In this document: positions 22,427 through 35,321 of the stretch, piece by piece
How the letters are laid out: each line of letters starts with the position of its first letter
Numbering within the stretch: the first letter of the stretch is position 1
Origin: Phlegmacium glaucopus
Lineage: Eukaryota; Basidiomycota; Agaricomycetes; Agaricales; Cortinariaceae
Direction of reading: 5' to 3'
Assembly: GCA_015039465.1 (NCBI GenBank)
Contig: MU130673.1
Location: forward strand, 48,506 to 112,505
Length of the DNA stretch: 64,000 nucleotides
Position numbers and translations under genes: made by a program
The notes under the pieces: model-generated
The model's input: only the letters and a program-made list of their open reading frames with translations
Told to the model about the DNA's origin: nothing
Databases searched by the model: none

Positions 22427-25400
22427 ATGCCAGAGTTCTCGGACACCTTCCTGAGTCTCTTTCAGAAGAGGGCAGCGACTGAGCAGGTTCGTCAAACTCA
22501 TTCTCGCCACGTCCTTGAGAGGTCCTTCTGCTGTCCAATTAGGGAGGTTTGTTGAGCGGAAAGGACCCATCTGCGTTCAACCCAGCAGATCCCTTACGTC
22601 TGTGGATTATTCAAGTTGGTATGTATGCACGTTGACATGTACTCAATCGCTGATCGATGACCTTGGATACCAGGTATAATTGTATGCACGGCTAGCCTCC
22701 TGTCTCTTGTTCTCAGAAAGATCCGTCAGCCAAAAGTTATCGCAGAGGTTCTCGGTGGCATTCTTCTCGGTCAGTTTAATGCTATCGCTCCATATCTCTT
22801 TTTACCCACAAATATATGCAGGCCCAACCGCGTTTGGTCGCATTCCCGGATTCACACAACACATCTTTCCACTAGAGTCCCGTCCTTACCTCAGTCTAGT
22901 TGCTAATATCGGTCTTTGTCTTTTCCTCTTCCTCGTTGGCCTCGAGATAGACTCTGGTATTATCAAACGTAATGCTCGTCTGTCAGCCACCGTCGCCTTA
23001 GCGGGCATGATCCTCCCATTTGGCATTGGGGCAGGCCTCTCGAAGGCTCTCTACAAAGAATTCATAGATCCAAATATCAAATTCACCCATTTCATGCTTT
23101 TCACTGGCGTGGCGTATTCTATCACGGCCTTTCCTGTCCTCTGTAGGATATTGACGGAGTTGAAACTTTTGGATACGACTGTAGGTATTGTAGTATTGTC
23201 AGCGGGAGTAGGAAATGATATCGGTACGTCTCTCATCTATGAATGGTTTTCTGGCTGATGGAATGACTAGTTGGATGGACGCTACTTGCATTGAGCGTTG
23301 CGTTAGTAAACGCTGGTTCAGGCCTGACGGCACTCTACATTCTTTTGACTTGTATTGGATGGACGGTGTTTCTTTTGCTTCCCGTCAAATTGGCATTGAA
23401 ATGGCTCGCCAGGAAGACCGGGTCCAGTGAGTTGTTTCACCACGCTTTGAATTTCATCACTAGATCTATATATAGTCGAAACGGGACCTTCCGTGTTTTT
23501 CATGACAGTTACCATGATGGTCCTTTTTGGATCGGCGTTTTTCACCGATGTGATTGGCGTCCATGCTATTTTCGGTACGTTAAATGTGTATATATGCGCT
23601 CTTAATAATGACTGTATGCGTGCGTGTAGGCGCGTTCCTAACTGGACTCATCGTGCCACGTGAAGGTGGCCTTGCAATTGCCATGACAGAAAAGTTGGAA
23701 GATATGGTTGCGATCATTTTCCTTCCTCTCGTATGTAGCCCCTCATTCAAGCGTGACTATCTTTTGCTGATTCTAATCATGCAGTACTTCACTCTTTCAG
23801 GCCTCTCCACCGATCTTGGTTTGTTGAATAATGGTATGTATCCGCCGATCCTGACTTGTATGCGGTGCGCTTATTTGCAATGCTTCGATTAGGAGTCACC
23901 TGGGCGTATACCATCGCCATCATATTTACCGCGTTTGTGGGCAAATTTGGTGGTTGTGCCCTCGCGGCTAAATATTTCGCCGGTTTTAACTGGAGAGAGT
24001 CAGGTACAATCGGTTCATTGATGAGTTGTAAAGGGTATAAAGCGTTATTTTTGATCGGTATATGGTTTACGCTAACGGTCCTCATAGGCTCGTGGAGCTT
24101 ATCGTTCTCAATGTTGGCCTTTCTGCTGGTATTCTATCTCAAGTAAATGATTGTTTTTGTGTGACGCCGCCGTACTCTGTTAACGATTCTTTTTCTTAGC
24201 GTGTTTTTTCCATGTTTGTCCTTGAAGCCCTCGTTCTGACCTTCATGACGACTCCTCTTGTTACATGGCTCTATCCCCTACATCTTCGTCGGAGAATTGC
24301 TGCGTCAGGTGTCAACTTCTCCAATATACCAGATGATGAAGCAGTGACTCGTAGTCAGCGCATTACCAACTCTGAGGATTTGAAGACAAGATTTACAGTC
24401 GTGCTTGACAAGCTAGAACATCTCCCCGGAATGATGGCTCTGACTCAGCTCATACAACCATCTCTGTCCGAACCGCGATCACCTTCTATCCAGAGGGACC
24501 CTTTGTCGCGTTCCATCACTACAGAAGCATTAAGGCTCATCGAACTCTCAGATCGTGTTTCCGCAGTAATGAAATCCTCCATCTCCGATACTCTCCTTCT
24601 CACCGATCCGATGCTCTCCATCTTCCGGATGTTTGGACACTTGAACGGTATCAAGGTGTCACCGGCCCTCTCTGTCGTCAAATTTGACGATCTAGCGTAT
24701 AGTGTCGCAGAACATGCTAAAAACCACGATTCAGACATGATTTTGATACCATGGCTACCTCCTGCATATACCCCTGACAGTAATCATCCGCCGACATCAC
24801 CTGTGGACGGGCATCAACTTCTTGCTCTCCCTATCACACCGAATCCGACTACTGCCACCAATAATACCACGTCAGGTTTTAAAAGCCATTTTTCCAATAG
24901 CCCCTTCGATCTTTTCTTTAAATCCTCTGGAGGCGGCGGGATGTCGGGAAGTAACGGAGGTGATATTTCCAATTCCGTTTCTTTAATCCACTCCCAGTTC
25001 GTACGTGGGGTGTTTTCACAATCCAAGACGGATGTAGCATTGTTCGTCGATCAGAGCACACTTGATTTGACATCTATTGTAGGCGGAAGTAGTGGTGGTG
25101 GCCTTGGCGCTCTGCAGCAGCATATCTTCTTCCCTTTCTTTGGTGGACCCGATGATCGTCTTGCACTGGATTTTGTGGTTCAGATCTGTGCCAATCCGAG
25201 AGTGAAGGGAACGGTAGTTAGGATGACGAAGTCTGACGATAGTGGGGAATCTTGCGCTGGGATTCTGACTCCAGTGGAAGGGCTTGATCCTAAAAATATG
25301 GAAGAGATAAATAGATTAACGGTTGGTTCGGTGAGTCTACATTCACCCGACTGTGGAAGTGATTATTGCTAAATGATATGTTCCAGAGGACTGCAGGTTT

Positions 25401-25830
25401 GCCTGATACGATCTACGGACAACAAAATACGGAGATAAGATTGGAATCTGATACGGCTGACAATCTAGCTTGGGCGCGATACGCACCAGCGCCCGTCTTC
25501 GATGCGAAATCACGGCATTCCACGCCTTCGGGGTCTTCCCAACCTCATGTCGAGTTTAAACATCTCGTCGTACCAACACCTTTACATTCTGCGATCCAGG
25601 AAGCGACCGCGATTACCTTTTCCTCTCCTGGATATAAGCTTGTCGTCGTTACTGGCCGTTCGAGACGGTTGGCAGTAGAAAACCATAGAGCCGAGTTGAA
25701 GATGTTGATGGATGCTCATGGGCATGTAGGTGCGGAAGTGAGGAAGACTATTGGTGATGTTGCTACTGCGTTTGTGGTTGCAGGGGTTGGGTCTGGTGTT
25801 GTGGTGGTCCAGGCAGCGGCTGCCCTTTGA
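22427..25830 (+). CDS. CPA2-family monovalent cation/H+ antiporter (KHA1-like)
   Basis: This is a membrane K+(Na+)/H+ antiporter of the CPA2 type, by similarity to fungal Kha1-like proteins. It starts ATG-Pro-Glu-Phe at 22427. Exon 1 splices to GGLLSGKDPSAFNP, then RQPKVIAEVLGGILLGPTAF, and on through the Na+/H+ exchanger domain with motifs GLCLFLFLVGLEID, AFPVLCRILTELKLL, SAGVGNDIVGW, FLTGLIVPREGG and MSCKGLVELIVLNVGLSAG. A long cytosolic C-terminal region follows from 24212, with a small intron at 25333-25391. About nine introns of 48-70 nt all have GT-AG ends, and no stop interrupts the spliced frame. It follows an ABC 3' scrap by only about 80 bp. Confidence 0.9.
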
Positions 25831-26859
25831 CTTGATGACTGACTAGCCCGAGATAGACGCGCGCGAAGGAATGAGGACGCCCCGGATAATACCCCGTTAT
25901 GGAAGGATTTGTTGCATGCATGACGAACGAACTCTTTTTTTCTTTCTTCTTTAATGACCACGAATTCACGATTGTACTTGAGATCACGATGTACCACATT
26001 ACATACCACCTATAATGATAGGATGAGTCCTCTGTCAGGGGTCCATGAATAATTCCTCCCTTCTGCCTAGGAGCTTACTATCAGTAGCAACGGCATGCAA
26101 AGTACAATGTTGCAAACCCCCATATCTCGACACCTTCCTCTCATATGGGGGTCGCGGAACGTGGATTCCGAACCAAGGTGGGCCGCAGGCTGTGACCTGC
26201 CAGTGGGCTGTTTTCATCACAGATGGATAGTTCAAAATGCTGTAGTTGTCTGTCACCAGTGTGGTTTCAAAACAGATTGGGTGTGTTGAGCGCCAGAATA
26301 TTAGGGCTGTACACCGTACAGTAATGGCAGTTGACCGTATACGGCCGTATTTTCTTGATATTGAACTCTCCACAAGCCGTATGCCGTAGAAAACGGTTCG
26401 GCAGTTCACGACCAAAATTCAATCTGAGCTCGGATTTACCATCAACTGGCCAGTCACGGAACTAGCACCAACCGTAACTTTACAGCTGTATTTTCCAAAA
26501 TGTGAACTTTGTGAAGGGGCTGAAAACGTGAAAAGATGGGTAGCTAGTGGACCGCTACAATAGTGGTTCAGATTTTATCCAGGCGGCCGTCTGGGAACCT
26601 CGGAGAACGTAACCGAGGCAAACCAGGGGACCTCGCTCGGCATATATGATTTACATAAATGATCCAGTGATCCGTTGATTTTTGAGTTCCTTGCCGGTGA
26701 CGGGTTGTTCAGTAACCGAGTCCCTAATTATTCTCAATATCGGACAGCTGACATTTCAATCCAGGGGTTGCTGCGGGGGCCTAACATAAGGACCATGTTG
26801 TCTTTTTCACCTTCCTTCTTCCCCCACAACGACGCACCCGGCCCTTTCTAACATTCGCA
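25831..26859. other. Intergenic DNA
   Basis: No gene is supported. A possible hAT-type end (TTAGGGCTGTACACCGTAC) at about 26300-26320 is followed by CCGTATACGGCCGTA-type short palindromes, but no matching second end was found. Confidence 0.5.
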
Positions 26860-28327
26860 ATGGAGGTCACTGACGGTAAAGTGGCCCTTTTCCTTTGTTT
26901 AGTCATTGTCCTTGTTCCTGATGATTTGCTTCTGACTCTAGCCACACGTCTTAGGAATAACTTTAGACAGTCGCCATATCACTATGTTCCAACTGAAGGT
27001 GTTGCTATTGCGTTCATCATCCTTTTCGGTGTTTCCACAAGTAAGATTTTTGTTTATCGTTTCCCATCAGTCCCTTTGAATTAATTCCCTAGTCGCTCAC
27101 ATGAGCCAGGCTACCTTCTATCGGATGTGGTGGTTGTTGCCCACGATTTGTCTTTGTGGTGTACTAGAAGTCCTGGGATGGTCAGCCCGTCTTTGGTCAA
27201 GCTTTTCGCCGTTACTTGGGAACCCATTCAAAATGCAGTCAGTCTTTTAATTTCGCTTTAACCAAGTTACTGATGAATTGGAGTGATTTAGAATTGTTGC
27301 AACAATCCTGGGGCCAACGCCCCTGCTAGCTGCGAACTTTGTAATATTTGGAGTTATTATACATCGTGTAGGCGTTCAATATAGTCGGCTCAGTCCAAAA
27401 GCATGTAAGAGGAGAAATACCAGTATGGAAATCGCGTCAAGGCTAAATGTTTTTTTCTCTCCTTAGATACTATATTTTTCTTGACTTGTGTGAGTATTGT
27501 ATATGTCCTTTTGTTCTAGTAGTGTTAACTAAATATTGGGTTCGTTTTTAGGACGTAATTTCCCTGGTAGTTCAAGGTGTGGGTGGCGGCATAGCAGCTG
27601 TAGCGTCTGGGCTTGGGAAAGACCCAACAAAGGTTTGTCTGCGCAACCGTTACTTCCTCTTTGTCATAACAGGTGAATAGGGTGGCCGTATCATGTTGGG
27701 CGGAATTGCATTCCAATTGTGTGAATATACCGTCTCCCTTGCCTCACAGAATCTTTATAATACTGAAGTTTTTTTTGAATGCGACAGTCGTCATAGTCGT
27801 ATACGTATTCTGCGCCGGAGAATTTTTCATACGATACTTGCGGAGGTTGCCAGTCCGTGGTGCTGCTGCAGAATCTGGCGAGTACGATGATTCGAAATTA
27901 GAATTTCCGAAAGGAACAGGGGGAATGAACCATAAAACGCGGTTAATGGTAGTCGCTTTGATTTTCAGCACATTGTGTCTACTTATCCGGTGAGTAAAAA
28001 CAAGTCTTTATTACAATAGTTTCTTATTATCCAATAGAGCGGTGTACCGAACAATTGAACTGTCTAATGGATGGAACGGGAGAATTATCAGTACTCAGGT
28101 CCTCTTCAGTACGTTTTCTTTCATATGATGCTTGGTTTCCGAAATGGGTTGAAAGACGAATTCTTTCAGACGTCCTTGACGGGGCTATGATCACTCTGGC
28201 CATGTATACTATGAACTTTGCTCATCCCGGACTGTTGCTCGGTCGAGTTACAGGTTTGCCGGATATTCAGGCCAGAGAAAGTAGCGAAAGTCCGGATCAT
28301 TCAAAGGTAGACCAGACGACAAATTGA
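26860..28327 (+). CDS. RTA1-family (lipid-translocating exporter-like) membrane protein
   Basis: This is a seven-TM fungal membrane protein of the RTA1/RSB1 family. Members are linked to resistance to membrane-active compounds and sphingoid-base export; the substrate here is unknown. From ATG 26860, exons join to give YVPTEGVAIAFIILFGVST, then MWWLLPTICLCGVLEVLGW, YSRLSPKAYTIFFLTCDV, SLVVQGVGGGIAA, GGRIMLGGIAFQLF, and near the C-terminus RAVYRTIELSNGWNGRI and VLDGAMITLAMYTMNFAHPG, all typical family blocks. Introns are short. The last one (28092-28169) is needed to join QVLF to NVLDGAM. The reading is open to TGA at 28325. Confidence 0.92.
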
Positions 28328-28722
28328 CTTCAAGAGCCCAAGACTGCTTTGGCATTTAGAGTCTAGAGTCTTTTTTTGGTTAGGTATTTAGAGGGACATT
28401 TACTGTTTCAATTGGGATTTTTGATCACGAGCGTTTCAAATAAGCAGTTGTCCGACTCGGATTCTGGTCTCCGCAAAGACTGAAATTAGGCACCCGAAAT
28501 ATTAAATTGAATGTTTGTTACTTAGAATCCACATCAATTGTCACCAGTCAGAGCAGCGTCGTCGAGTTTTGAGTTTTTGGACCTTCCCGCTTCTTCATCA
28601 AAATGTCACCCGTGACACTCCCGCCAAACAACGACAGCTGCAGACAAATACATACAAACTCGGTTTGGACCGTTCCCGAAGCTTTGTACTCACGAGTCAC
28701 TTAATCTCACGATCAAGCCACA
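28328..28722. other. Intergenic DNA, probable promoter region
   Basis: About 400 bp separates the RTA1-like gene from the coiled-coil gene, which has the same orientation. No ORF with support and no clear repeat are seen. It presumably holds the terminator of one and the promoter of the other. Confidence 0.4.
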
Positions 28723-29918
28723 ATGCCTGTTATAGTTACTGGCCAGTACACCGATCCCTCGATGACTGTGAGAGCCAGAATCAATAGCAATAACAGTGTC
28801 GAATATGCCGTGGGAAGGCTAAGGACAGATGTTGCAAAGCGTGTCACCGAGAACTTGCAGCTGGAACCCAGGTTGGAACCCACCATGCTGGAGGCTAAAG
28901 TCTTTCCCTCAAGTAAAGCCTATGATATTTTGAATCATTTATCCAATGCTCAATTGACGTACTTATAGGCTTGGACAACTCTGATAATCTATCAATTCTC
29001 CCCAAAGACATTTCATTAAGGGTCTTATTTGGGCCAGCTGAGGGTCACAAGGATCTTGTGAAAACGCACATGTCAGAAATGAAACGCGGTAAGCCTCTTC
29101 GTTTTAAAATGTTAGGCAGTATTAATGATTTGCTTGCAGGGATGGGAAAGATGACAGAGGCGCTAGATGCGATCGATAAGATGAACAAAGCAATTGAGAA
29201 GATGAACACGTCGATTGAGGGGTTGACGACCGAGAATAAAGAGTTGAAAAAGGAGTGTAAAGACATCAAAAAGGAGTGTAAAGAGTTGAAAAAGGAGAAT
29301 CAGAAGATGAACACATCGATTGAAGGGTTGACAACGGAGAATAAAGAGTTGAAGAAAGAGAATCGGAGGATGGACATGTTAATGGAGAAGCTGAACACAT
29401 CGATTGAGGGTTTGACAACGGAGAATGAAGGGTTGAAAAAGGATGTCGCGAAACTCTCTGATGAGTTGTCGGTAGAGAAGAGGTGTCGTAGTGAGGAGCT
29501 GGATGCTATCCGACAGGTGCGTTGGAATTCTGTTACCGCCAACATATTGCTAATATCAACTGTTCAGCTTACCCTCTTCATAACCCCTATCCATCTACGC
29601 GTTCTCCTTGACCTCACACGACAACAAATACTCAAAAACTTGGAATACGATACCTGGGAAGACTTGCGCAAAAATCGCCTGATTTCCGAGCTTACGGGCG
29701 TTATTTACGGACTTCTACCTCAAGTTGCTCAACGTCCATCCTATGAGACGATTGAATTTGTCTGCGCGTATAATAATATTCGTCGCGATGGGAATGCAGC
29801 TGCTCACCATGCAACGCAAGAGGAGATGAGGGAGGCTGTAACTACAAAGAAGCTTGACACGAAAGAAAGGCGGTGTTTGGAGGAGATGTACCGGTATGTC
29901 TTTGGGACGGAAGTATGA
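28723..29918 (+). CDS. Coiled-coil repeat protein, hypothetical
   Basis: Not recognised. From ATG 28723 a first exon ends at 28911. The intron 28912-28968 (GTAAAG...TATAG) joins it in frame to the long second part. Residues about 120-210 are heptad-like and contain copies of MNTSIEGLTTENKELKKE and shorter KKECKELKKE units, predicting a long coiled coil. The C-terminal part (from LTLFITPIHLRVLLDL) looks globular, with RDGNAAAHHAT near the end. A possible second intron, 54 nt, at about 29515-29568 is in frame, so both spliced and unspliced forms would be open. No membrane segment is obvious once that intron is removed. Confidence 0.75.
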
Positions 29919-30367
29919 TGGCCTCGCGACCATATAGACCCATGACTCATAACACATTTTTCTGTACTTTGCAATAATTACTTTTTGTAACATACTTATA
30001 ATAACCAAAGTTAGTCTGCTGACCAGTCCGCGATGATCAATGTCGATGATTCCCAAACCTTCATCGAAGGCAACCTAACTATAGGCTCACACAATCTTAG
30101 ATTTGGCAATACAGCGCTCCCCATCCTCTTTACTATTCTCCTGTCATTCAACCAATAGCAGAATCTGATAAATTCGAATATATCCAATAAGTAACAACCC
30201 AGAGAGAGCCTTCTCTGCGCTCGATTCGAAACGGCTGAACAGATCGCCATCCCATCGGACAACGAGACGTTTCATCAGTCATATGTAGATGATGGTTTTG
30301 GAGGAGCCTATCAATGTTCTCGGTCTTACTATTTTAAAACCTCACGAAAGGACATCAAGGACGCAAA
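29919..30367. other. Convergent intergenic region
   Basis: The coiled-coil gene and eIF3e converge here. The overlapping minus-strand ORFs at about 29715-30262 are not supported by splicing or motif evidence. I see no RNA gene. Confidence 0.4.
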
Positions 30368-32036
30368 TCAATTGACAGTCACAGCCGGTACAACCTGGTC
30401 CCTATTATCGCTTTTTGGAGGAGACACAGCGGCTCCCTGACCCGTACGAGACACCGTGACGCCCAAAGCTTGGGTACGCACTGCGAGCTGACGAGTCTTC
30501 TCAATAACATTCTGATAGACGGGTAATGGAGGACGGTTGATTTCAATGACATTCTGTGAATAAAGTGAGCCAAACTGAATAGTAGGGACACAGGAGAAAG
30601 GACAAACTTTTTCTAGATCGATCTTGGCATCTGCGCCCATTCGAGTTTCACGAATCAGGTTAACAATCCATTTTTCGCCTTCGTCGTGTGAGAGATTGAG
30701 ACGTTCGGAGAGATTGCTACAGATGTGTTAAGTGTCACAGAAATGTCACAGACAATCGAGATGACTCACGCAATGTCGATTTTTTGGTGTATTCTGCAAT
30801 AAGCCTCGCTGATCAAATATCTCGCATTGTCCAAAAATTCATCCTTGAACTCGTTCAAGAAAAAATCATTTCCAACAACTTCTTCCGCTAGCGTCAATTC
30901 CTTCTGGGCCGCCTCAAAGTCAAACTCGATGTACAACTCCTTTAGGAACGAAGTCACAGGATCGTGGTACTGATATTCCTCCGTTTGAATTACTTTAACG
31001 ACTTCACGAATGGAATTGCGGACACGAGAAGAGAGCGGAGTGGCACCTGCGCCTGAGGTGGTAGCGGCTTTGCGGGAAAGGATGGCTGCTGCTGCGAGAT
31101 AGCGTAAGACCCAAGGACACGAAGTCTGGATGGTATTGAGGTATGTGGGAGAAAGGAAAGTCTCAAGGAGGAGCGTTCGTCCTTGCTCGTGGTTGAAATA
31201 AACGAAGAGCGACCAGTGGGCCAGCCATGTGCGTGAGTGCAGCTGTCCGAGGGCTGGTTCTGGTACGTTCGAGGATGGTGAGTTGGACGTAAGCAGAGAT
31301 GATGGACTCCGCGAGGATTCGATGGCTTCTCTGAGAGTGTTAAGCTCCTCAAGTGCTGCGTCCCATTGTCCAGTGAGAATATCAGAAGCAAGTTTACCCC
31401 AATGTGCTGATGTGTTTAGATCATTGTCGGTTGAGAGGACCCGGAAATGGTACAGATAATCTGCGGCGCCGCTATAATTGCCATACGAGTATTGAAATTG
31501 ACCAAAGTTGTAGAGTGCGGTAATTTGCTCTAGAGTAAGCTGGATGATTTACCATAGCGATAGAATGAATGGATTATGCAAAAGTAGATCTGAGCAAGGG
31601 AAACGTACATTGTAGTTATCTTTCAGATACTGTAAATTTTGATTTTTATCCTGACGCAAAGCTTGAGCCACATCTGGATTTTCGATAACATCTAGAACAG
31701 CCTGCGCTTCCTGCTGTAACCGTTCATTCGTCGAAACAACATTTTTTCGTTTCAAATCAAATTCTATAATCACCGATTACAATTAATGAGGATATAATAT
31801 AAGACCAACAAAGAAATGTAGTTCAAACCTGGAGGAGTTTGTTTGCCTGGATAGATTTGCTCGAAAAGTGATACAGCGTAATCGAACATGTTGGTGCCTT
31901 TTGCGAGCTCATATTGGGCGACATGGACTTCTTCAACGGGAAATATAGAGATCTCCGATAGATGAGCGAGTAGAGGGAACGATAAATGTCGATCAAGGTA
32001 TGGGATTATCGTTTTTGAAAGGTCATATTCGGCCAT
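30368..32036 (-). CDS. INT6: Eukaryotic translation initiation factor 3 subunit E
   Basis: This is subunit e of eIF3, which acts in cytosolic translation initiation. The start [20 protein letters not shown] is the family's usual N-terminus. Five exons are joined by introns at 31764-31828, 31540-31608, 30717-30769 and 30554-30607, the last in frame. Family blocks include [23 protein letters not shown] residues, [34 protein letters not shown], then the PCI domain with [30 protein letters not shown] and [18 protein letters not shown]. The spliced length, about 440 residues, is normal for the family. It looks functional and is the best conserved anchor gene in the window. Confidence 0.96.
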
Positions 32037-32202
32037 GCTGGTCGTGGTCGACGTTGCTGAACAACTTGCAAATTTTGATGGTACAGCCACAACGGCACGT
32101 GCACTCTGAGATCGGAGAGATAATCATGTAGTTAACGGGGATCAATTTTTAATGGGAGACAGTATCGAGGCGGCTTCATCAATATTATGTATAATGCTCA
32201 AG

Positions 32203-32217
32203 TGCGTGTGTGTGTGT
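32203..32217. repeat. GT dinucleotide microsatellite
   Basis: A short GTGTGTGTGTGTG run lies in the roughly 300 bp between the eIF3e start and the breakpoint of the truncated ABC copy. Confidence 0.8.
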
Positions 32218-32344
32218 GAATGATAGATCAAAAAGATAGAATAGTACTGAGCAAGCTTCGGGCGAGGCATGGCACATTTAAAGTACCGGACCCGGATCCT
32301 CTCCTTAATGTCTGTATACTAAGGTATGTATGGATCGGAATATA

Positions 32345-35321
32345 CCACTGATATGAAGCCGGAACGTCCGGTTGGATGGAATTGAAGAATTACTGGACGA
32401 TTCAACAGACCAGGAGAATGTGGCGTTTTTGAACCCAATATCGTTTTCACGCTCAATTGTCGTTGGGATATCAACCGTCTGCGACGGCTTATCTGCAAAC
32501 GAGTCCAGCAATTCCGGTTTCTGCAGAAATTCAGTCATACGATCTAATGAGACTTTGCCTGAAAAGCAAAAACGTGAGAGAAAGAACAATGCGATTGAAT
32601 ATGGCACACCTTGAATCGTACTGCTAATTCAAGTTTGAAATGACAAGCGTTGTAACTGCATCTTCAACAAAGAAAACACTAGTATACTGGAGAAGATCTT
32701 GGAAGCTACATATATTTCGGTTTAACAGCAACTTTCTATTGCAATGTTTCGACGTACGGGTAAGCTCTTGCTTCATGAAGACGGTATGAGTGGCGTAGGT
32801 GACCAACATCACAACAGTTGGGATCATGTTACTGTAAAACTTTGAATACTTCCTGAAGAAAATGGTAGCCCAATCGGAGACACTTACCTCGTGATCCAAT
32901 TCAGTGTCTCTAACACCTAGCATATGATGTGTTAAGGGCAGGCAGATAGAAGGAAAATGTTATTCTGCCAACCTTAAGCTGCCGTAACCAACGAAGTCCA
33001 TTATTTCGCTTTGCCCGAATCCTCTCCGACATCCTGCGTTCCCACCCGAAAAGCTTGATCATTCGTAGGACATTGACAGCTGCAAATATAAAAGCTCAAC
33101 CATCTGAATGGAAGATTGTGCGCGATATACCTTCTGTAACATCTTGCACGCGGGCATCCATCTTGAATGTAAAAAACAATGTCAATCGGGGTGAGGAATG
33201 GGAACACTAGATGCTACGATACCATTTTCATCCTCTGAACCTGTACGTCTTGAATTCTTTTGGCGATATATCCGGGTACCGGAAACAAGATAAGCATCGT
33301 AGGGAGACCCACAAAGGCACTTTCAGCATGAGAAAAGTGAGATTACTCTTTCAAGTCGAAGTAGGAAGGCAGGCTGACCTCCATCCAAGTACTTTATATA
33401 AGAATATGGTGCACAGGAGTGTTTGAAGCGGGACGTGTAAGACTTGTAGGAGGAGCATCAGACAATAAATTCAAACTCGAACAGAAGGATTGAAGTGTAC
33501 TGAGCAAGAGGAAGTCACGGCCATCAACAATATTGCCTAAATCTGAGGTCACTAGATTGTTGATTTTACCGATAAGATTCTGTGCGTCCTTTTTGCCTTT
33601 GCCTGCTTGCTTAACACTATTTTTGGGAGTCGATCGATAGTCCTTATCCTTATCCTTATCCTTTCCCTTTATACGAACCTTTGAAGTCGATTGAGAATCA
33701 CTGGAGGAATCCCGAGATACCGCCGTCGAAGCTTGGCATGGTCCACTGGCGCCTTCATCCGAATTTGAATCGATGGCTTTGCTTTCAGAAACGGATATGC
33801 TATCTGGGATACCAATAGCAGTAACATCATCTTCTTTTTTTTCATTTGAAGCTTCAGCTTTCAAACGAATCCGCAAGCTGTGTTCGAAGACTAGCAATCC
33901 TTCCGTGCGAACTAGAGTCCTCGTAGAAATGAAGATATACCACTGGAAACATATATCCTTGACAATTGGTCCAGCGAGGAGCCAAAATATCCAGAACTAT
34001 GGCCGAATAAAGGCATCTGCACCACCGGTTTCAAGATAGCTGGAAGGAATCATGGATAAGAAGGCATTTGCCCAAATTATAATAACTGACTTTAATAGCC
34101 GATTTATGCCGATTGGTGCAGCAAATACGGCAAAGGTTTGTGCAACGAGGCACACCGAAAGGATCATATACTCCATGCCTGCCATCAAGATGTGTAATTA
34201 TTGATTGTGAAATTTGACTGCTAGCTCCCAAACTCACGAAAAACACGCGTTAAACCAAAGAACAAGTGTCTCCGTTTGGCACCACTGTATGGATCCAGAT
34301 GCTATATCAAACTCAGTACGTGTTTTTGGTTGTATCGAAGATAGAGATATACCGGAAAGGCGTCCTTCGTGATATGTTTAGAGTAATCCGAATCTGAAAG
34401 GGGAGGAAGATGATCGAATTGCAAATGTGGAACCCGCCTAGTAATATGGCCGGGTCCAGATACGTAAAAAACACCAAAGCAAAAGGTGAGCACGTCTGTT
34501 CCGGATTTGGTTCTGGCATCGGATCCTATGGTATTAAAAAATCAGCGCCTGAGAGTAATGTTGACCGAGTAGACTAATGAACCTTGGGATCAACTGGCAC
34601 ATATTGACGAGGAATAAACAGTGGGATGATCACGGCTGTCAACGTAACGATACTGAATTTGGCCCAAAGCATAAGGCCTTCCTGGAGATCTTTCGGTTCT
34701 TCTGTGAATACTAGCAAGTGGCCAGATATCTCTGTAGAGGTAAACGCCAAACACACTCAACAAGACTAGGATATTGTATCGCGTCGCTGAAACACTCCAG
34801 TCCTTCACGGTAACAGATACGATGGCCATTACAGAGGAGTAGAACTAGAATCGTTTATGTTCAGGTGCCAGTGTTACAGAAGAAACGAAAGAGAAGGGAT
34901 TCACGAATGTCACAGTCATGAAAGCCTCTGGACACCAGATGAAGAGATGCTTAAAATGTGTGTCGAGTCTGTCGACTATACCTGGCTGGTTCCCCCGGCA
35001 CGCAAGCAAAGATTTCACAGAAAGAGCGAAGAGAGCAAGACATCCAAATAAACGCGCCACCATGAACAAGTAAATCGTCCATCCGCCGTGATTTTTCACC
35101 TTGTTATTCAGAGAATGCGAAAAGGTGGTAGCCATTGTATCAACCAAGGGGAGCTCAGTCTCAACGAAGCCACTTCCAGGTTTCCGGAAAGTATTGGTCC
35201 AATGCAGTATAATGTGGATAATTTGAAGGGAGAGACTGATGCATGAGAAGGCGAAGGGGATCAACCATGAATCAGATAGAAAGCTGGGAGGAGTGAAATG
35301 AGATCCAGTTATGAGAAACAT
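32345..35321 (-). pseudogene. Truncated, inverted copy of the ABCC transporter (N-terminal half)
   Basis: This is the same gene as 7193-13836 but inverted and cut off. From ATG 35319-35321 (MFLITGSHF...) it covers the N-terminal TM region and TMD1 with matching introns. It stops matching inside the NBD1 entry, right after the His-Ile-Ser-Gly codons at 32345. NBD1, TMD2 and NBD2 are absent. An in-frame TGA at 32629-32631, created by a 6-bp insertion relative to copy 1, also breaks the exon before AKVSLDRMTEF. Its 5' end is intact where copy 1 has lost two bases, so it shows the ancestral start. It could at most make a membrane fragment with no ATPase. Confidence 0.88.
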
